DNA of 64,000 nt. Origin: Alphaproteobacteria bacterium. Lineage in GTDB: Bacteria > Pseudomonadota > Alphaproteobacteria > UBA8366. Position 1 is the first letter of the stretch. Every line of letters starts with the position of its first letter. The DNA lies in the NCBI GenBank assembly GCA_009377445.1, contig WHUA01000008.1, forward strand, positions 1-64,000, read 5' to 3'. The position numbers were made by a program, and so were the translations under genes. The notes below the pieces were generated by a model. The model saw only the letters and a list, made by a program, of their open reading frames with translations. It was not told where the DNA came from and did no database searches. Below, one piece after another: positions 63,958 to 64,000 of the stretch.

Positions 63958-64000
63958 CTTCCCGGACCGTCGCCGTTTCGCCGCTGCCGCGTCAAGCGTG

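Overview
The window is chromosomal DNA of a GC-rich alphaproteobacterium, most likely from a Rhodospirillales-like lineage. The evidence is gene content and order. On the minus strand there is an unbroken yebC-ruvC-ruvA-ruvB-ybgC-tolQ-tolR-tolA-tolB-pal-cpoB-tilS-ftsH-glmM-thiD series. A DUF4164-like gene, zapA, a probable 6S RNA gene and a 5-formyl-THF cyclo-ligase gene follow one another, and tkt-gap and a compact nrdAB pair are present. CtrA-type (TTAA-N7-TTAA) sites and an Aap/Bzt-type amino-acid transporter fit the same class. No prophage, CRISPR array, rRNA, tRNA or transposase gene was seen.

Layout. 0.3-2.9 kb: a PrpF-family isomerase and a split ThDP-dependent 2-oxoacid decarboxylase (ComD/ComE-like), ending in a palindromic terminator. 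2.9-7.6 kb: small membrane proteins, a PilZ-domain protein, an MlaC-like lipid-binding protein, a Sel1-repeat protein and a Prx5-type peroxiredoxin. 7.6-15 kb: an EmrA/EmrB-type exporter pair facing a second DHA2 exporter that is followed by a TPR/O-GlcNAc-transferase-like protein. 15-21 kb: a 3-hydroxyacyl-CoA dehydrogenase, a phytanoyl-CoA-dioxygenase-like oxygenase, an SDR and AapJ-AapQ-AapM without the AapP ATPase. 21-28 kb: a chemoreceptor, a ketopantoate-reductase-like protein, a nitroreductase, a TauD-type dioxygenase, a receiver-domain fragment, YedK and a methyltransferase.

28-31 kb: nrdA-nrdB with DnaA-box-like sites and a strong terminator. 31-34 kb: a complete AmmeMemoRadiSam set (radical-SAM gene divergent from a Memo-AMMECR1 fusion). 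34-37 kb: an orphan form-II CoxL-like molybdoenzyme overlapping a CysQ/inositol-phosphatase gene. 37-42 kb: an Ada-like methyltransferase/regulator, GNAT, PhzF, DUF1127, and a LysE exporter divergent from a MocR regulator. 42-56.6 kb: the large minus-strand housekeeping series for cell-wall precursor supply, proteolysis, tRNA modification, the Tol-Pal envelope machine and Holliday-junction processing. 56.9-64 kb: an Hpt-domain protein, a YmdB-like phosphoesterase, cyclo-ligase, 6S RNA, zapA, transketolase, GAPDH and two uncharacterised genes.

The most striking non-coding signal is three different families of palindromic intergenic elements that sit at gene ends and overlap or supply the stop codons of neighbouring genes: a double-hairpin element of about 107 bp in three copies (24.4, 37.1 and 38.1 kb), a REP of the GTAGCCCGGATG type at 31.2 kb, and a third element between ruvC and ruvA. 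Other points are an ftsH gene with no conventional start codon ahead of its first membrane helix, an 11-unit 12-bp minisatellite inside cpoB, and a possible remnant of a lost aapP gene. Function assignments rest on reading motifs by eye; no database search was run.
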